From NCBI RefSeq assembly GCF_004349195.1, contig NZ_SMLG01000016.1:1-64000 (forward strand): a DNA stretch of 64,000 nt, written 5' to 3'. The first letter of the stretch is position 1. Each line of letters opens with the position of its first letter. Below are positions 62,135 to 64,000 of the stretch, piece by piece. A program made the position numbers and the translations under genes. The notes under the pieces were generated by a model. It made no database searches and was not told where the DNA came from. It was given only the letters and a program-made list of their open reading frames with translations. The DNA is from Flavobacterium rhamnosiphilum. GTDB lineage: Bacteria; Bacteroidota; Bacteroidia; Flavobacteriales; Flavobacteriaceae.

Positions 62135-63028
62135 TTAATACCCTTTTAACGGAATTTCGATTTGATATTTTTTACCGGTATCATTTATTAATTTCGTTTC
62201 TCTAAGCCAAGGATTATGAATCTTCAAAATCTTATAGTTAATCCCTTGCCCTTTTACAAAATCAGCCAAATCCGTAATAGAACTGTCGATTTCTATTTTT
62301 CGAGTTGGCAAAGCTCCATATAAATCTTCGGGAGCAATGGTAAAACCATATTTTACTGGATTCTCCATGATTTCTTTCAAGGCTAAAATTCTAAAAACAT
62401 AGCGAGACGTTTCTTCCGTAAGCAACAAATCATAATAATTTGACACTTTTTGAATATCAATTTGTTTATTCACACCCGTCATTCCTCCGTTATAAGAAGC
62501 TGCCGCCAAGGTCCAGCTACCAAACTTTCCTTTGGCACTCAAAAAATAACTACAGGCCGCTTGAGTTGATTTTTCTAAATCATAGCGCTGATCCACATTT
62601 TCATTGACTTCCATTCCGCGCTCTTTTGCCGTATCCGGCATAAATTGCCAAATTCCTCTTGCTCCTGCTGGCGAAACCACATTCACCAGTCCACTTTCAA
62701 TAACTGCCAGATATTTAAAATCATCCGGAATACCGTTCTTTTTCAAAATAGGCTCAATTACAGGAAAAGCACGATTCGCCCTTTTTATAGCCAAAATAGT
62801 GGAAGCATGCAGATTTACATTTACCAGCAACTCTCTATCCAAACGCTCTTTAACATCCGATATTTTCAGAGGTGTTTCTTCGCCTGCAAAATCTAATTTT
62901 ACAGGAAAATCAACACTATTTTCTTTTTTCAACTCTTTTTCTTCTGTCGGATTTTTAGCGGCAAAAATAAATACACCACTCGCAAAAATCACGGTAAGCA
63001 TTAAGGCAACTTTATTAATTAACTTCAT
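62135..63028 (-). CDS. lytic transglycosylase (SLT/MltD-like)
   Basis: 297 residues with an N-terminal signal anchor (VALMLTVIFASGVFIFAAK). The goose-lysozyme-like SLT domain has the catalytic Glu in YLAVIESGLVNVVSPAGARG, then IWQFMPDTAKERGMEVNENV and AAASYNGGMTG. It cleaves peptidoglycan glycan strands to 1,6-anhydro ends. There is no clear LysM, but the tail (SITDLADFVKGQGINYKILK) resembles a degenerate LysM. Confidence 0.9.
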   Translation of the reverse strand: MKLINKVALMLTVIFASGVFIFAAKNPTEEKELKKENSVDFPVKLDFAGEETPLKISDVKERLDRELLVNVNLHASTILAIKRANRAFPVIEPILKKNGIPDDFKYLAVIESGLVNVVSPAGARGIWQFMPDTAKERGMEVNENVDQRYDLEKSTQAACSYFLSAKGKFGSWTLAAASYNGGMTGVNKQIDIQKVSNYYDLLLTEETSRYVFRILALKEIMENPVKYGFTIAPEDLYGALPTRKIEIDSSITDLADFVKGQGINYKILKIHNPWLRETKLINDTGKKYQIEIPLKGY

Positions 63029-63069
63029 CTTTTCTTTTTTATGCCTTTCATGTAGTTATAAAAGTGCGT

Positions 63070-63738
63070 TTACTTCTTTTCTGTTCCCAATATAATGGAA
63101 GGCAAATTTTCATTCAACCATTTGTATTTATTCAAAATCATAATGTGCGTCCCACCTTTTACAACGATACAATTCTTGATATATTTCATAGGAAAAACAT
63201 CATCCATATCTCCGTGAATGTGAATTACATTCTCGTCAACAACGGTTCTGTTCCATAAAATCACTTGCTCAACCGCCCAATTCAAATAACGAATATCCCG
63301 AACCGAGAGAAATTTTTCGTAAAGCTTGAGTCTTTGATTTACTTTTTCTCCAAAGGAAAACTTGGCAAGGCTTTCAATATTTGCAATCAGTTTCATGGGA
63401 ATTAATTTATAGGCTTTGGTAGTTTTTGCAATTTTCATTCTTCTGGGAAATTCCAAATTACTTCTGACACTCGAAATGACAATTACTTTCTGAGCTTCAA
63501 CATATTTAGCCATTTCCTGTACCAAAATACCTCCAAACGAAACTCCGATTAAAACGGGATTCGGATGTTTTATTTTTTCAGTAATTCTCTTCGCATAATC
63601 CGCTAAAGACTCTTTATCAAGAGGAATTTCCCATTCCAAAAGATGAATTTCAAAAGTATCCTCCGGAAGCGCAATCCGTTCAAAAATTGCAGTACTGGCC
63701 GCTAATCCCGGCATTAGATAAACAGGTATTTTACTCAT
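63070..63738 (-). CDS. alpha/beta hydrolase
   Basis: 222 residues from MSKIPVYLMPGLAAS; eight upstream codons are dropped. The nucleophile elbow is LIGVSFGGILVQEM, the acid lies in IHGDMDDVFP and the His in VKGGTHIMIL. No signal peptide. It is 41 bases upstream of the lytic transglycosylase on the same strand and may be co-transcribed. Substrate unknown. Confidence 0.85.
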   Translation of the reverse strand: MSKIPVYLMPGLAASTAIFERIALPEDTFEIHLLEWEIPLDKESLADYAKRITEKIKHPNPVLIGVSFGGILVQEMAKYVEAQKVIVISSVRSNLEFPRRMKIAKTTKAYKLIPMKLIANIESLAKFSFGEKVNQRLKLYEKFLSVRDIRYLNWAVEQVILWNRTVVDENVIHIHGDMDDVFPMKYIKNCIVVKGGTHIMILNKYKWLNENLPSIILGTEKK

Positions 63739-64000
63739 AACTACTTTACAACAATATTCCAATTCATTATCTCGAATTTTATATAAAAATACTTTTTTTA
63801 TTGGAACTCATTCGAGTTTCTTCTTTATATTATCAATACTTTATGACTGCTATAGCATTAAAATTGAATTCAAGAAGCCTATCAAATTTTGGATGAGCCA
63901 ACCATTTTATTCGAAAATTATTGCAACTAGACCCCTTTAAAATTTGATATAGTACACATTTTAAACAATACTACTTTTACAGAAAAAAGAAGAAGCAAAA

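Noticed and set aside
63739..64000. Possible gene start at the right edge
   Set aside because: No frame with coding character is seen in the last 262 bases; the sequence is AT-rich spacer.

Overview
The window looks like chromosome from a Flavobacterium-like member of the Bacteroidota. The DNA is AT-rich. Many genes are preceded by the Bacteroidota sigma-A promoter (TTTG or TTG, about 19-22 bases, then TAnnTTTG) and not by Shine-Dalgarno boxes. The gene content also fits: split transketolase, DUF4252 proteins behind an ECF sigma factor, a carbamoyl-phosphate synthase large subunit without its C-terminal regulatory domain, CrtZ-type carotenoids and TonB-dependent uptake.

Layout. 1-9 kb is an accessory strip of single genes (AraC regulator, serine hydrolase, membrane LytTR regulator, amidohydrolase, small membrane proteins, MepB, rhodanese). 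They are separated by short repeats and at least two families of miniature inverted-repeat elements, several with visible target duplications. 9-16 kb is housekeeping: ferritin-like protein, transketolase halves, an FKBP lipoprotein, an S4 protein, a phosphoribosyltransferase, shikimate kinase, and tRNA-Lys, tRNA-Lys and tRNA-Leu. 16-20 kb holds an ECF sigma, anti-sigma and two DUF4252 genes, divergent from an S41 protease. 20-31 kb is a cobamide uptake and salvage locus. It has a B12 riboswitch, a BtuB-like receptor, CobC, CobS, a BluB-CobT fusion, an ATP-pyrophosphatase and CobU, then a BtuF/BtuC/BtuD transporter with an unexpected tautomerase-family gene inside it. 31-40 kb is mixed housekeeping (methyltransferase, TrmL, RluE-type synthase, RmuC, thioesterase, YceI). 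39.6-46.6 kb is a light-response cluster: a CarH-like MerR regulator with a B12 photoreceptor motif, crtI, crtB, crtZ, an SRPBCC protein, photolyase and a TIGR01777 oxidoreductase. 46.6-64 kb has a Kir-type potassium channel, a FIST sensor with a hybrid histidine kinase, hydrolases, carB, rpmH, a lytic transglycosylase and a 332-bp miniature element.

How it may fit together. The B12 locus supplies cobamides with a dimethylbenzimidazole lower ligand. The CarH-like protein carries the W-x9-EH motif of adenosylcobalamin photoreceptors and sits directly upstream of the carotenoid and photolyase genes, so B12 status and light may meet at this regulator. No adenosyltransferase, corrin-ring pathway or lycopene cyclase is seen in the window. 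The most unusual local structures are the B12 riboswitch carrying a dispersed repeat in a peripheral region, and the insertion elements, one of which supplies the stop codon of the S4 gene.
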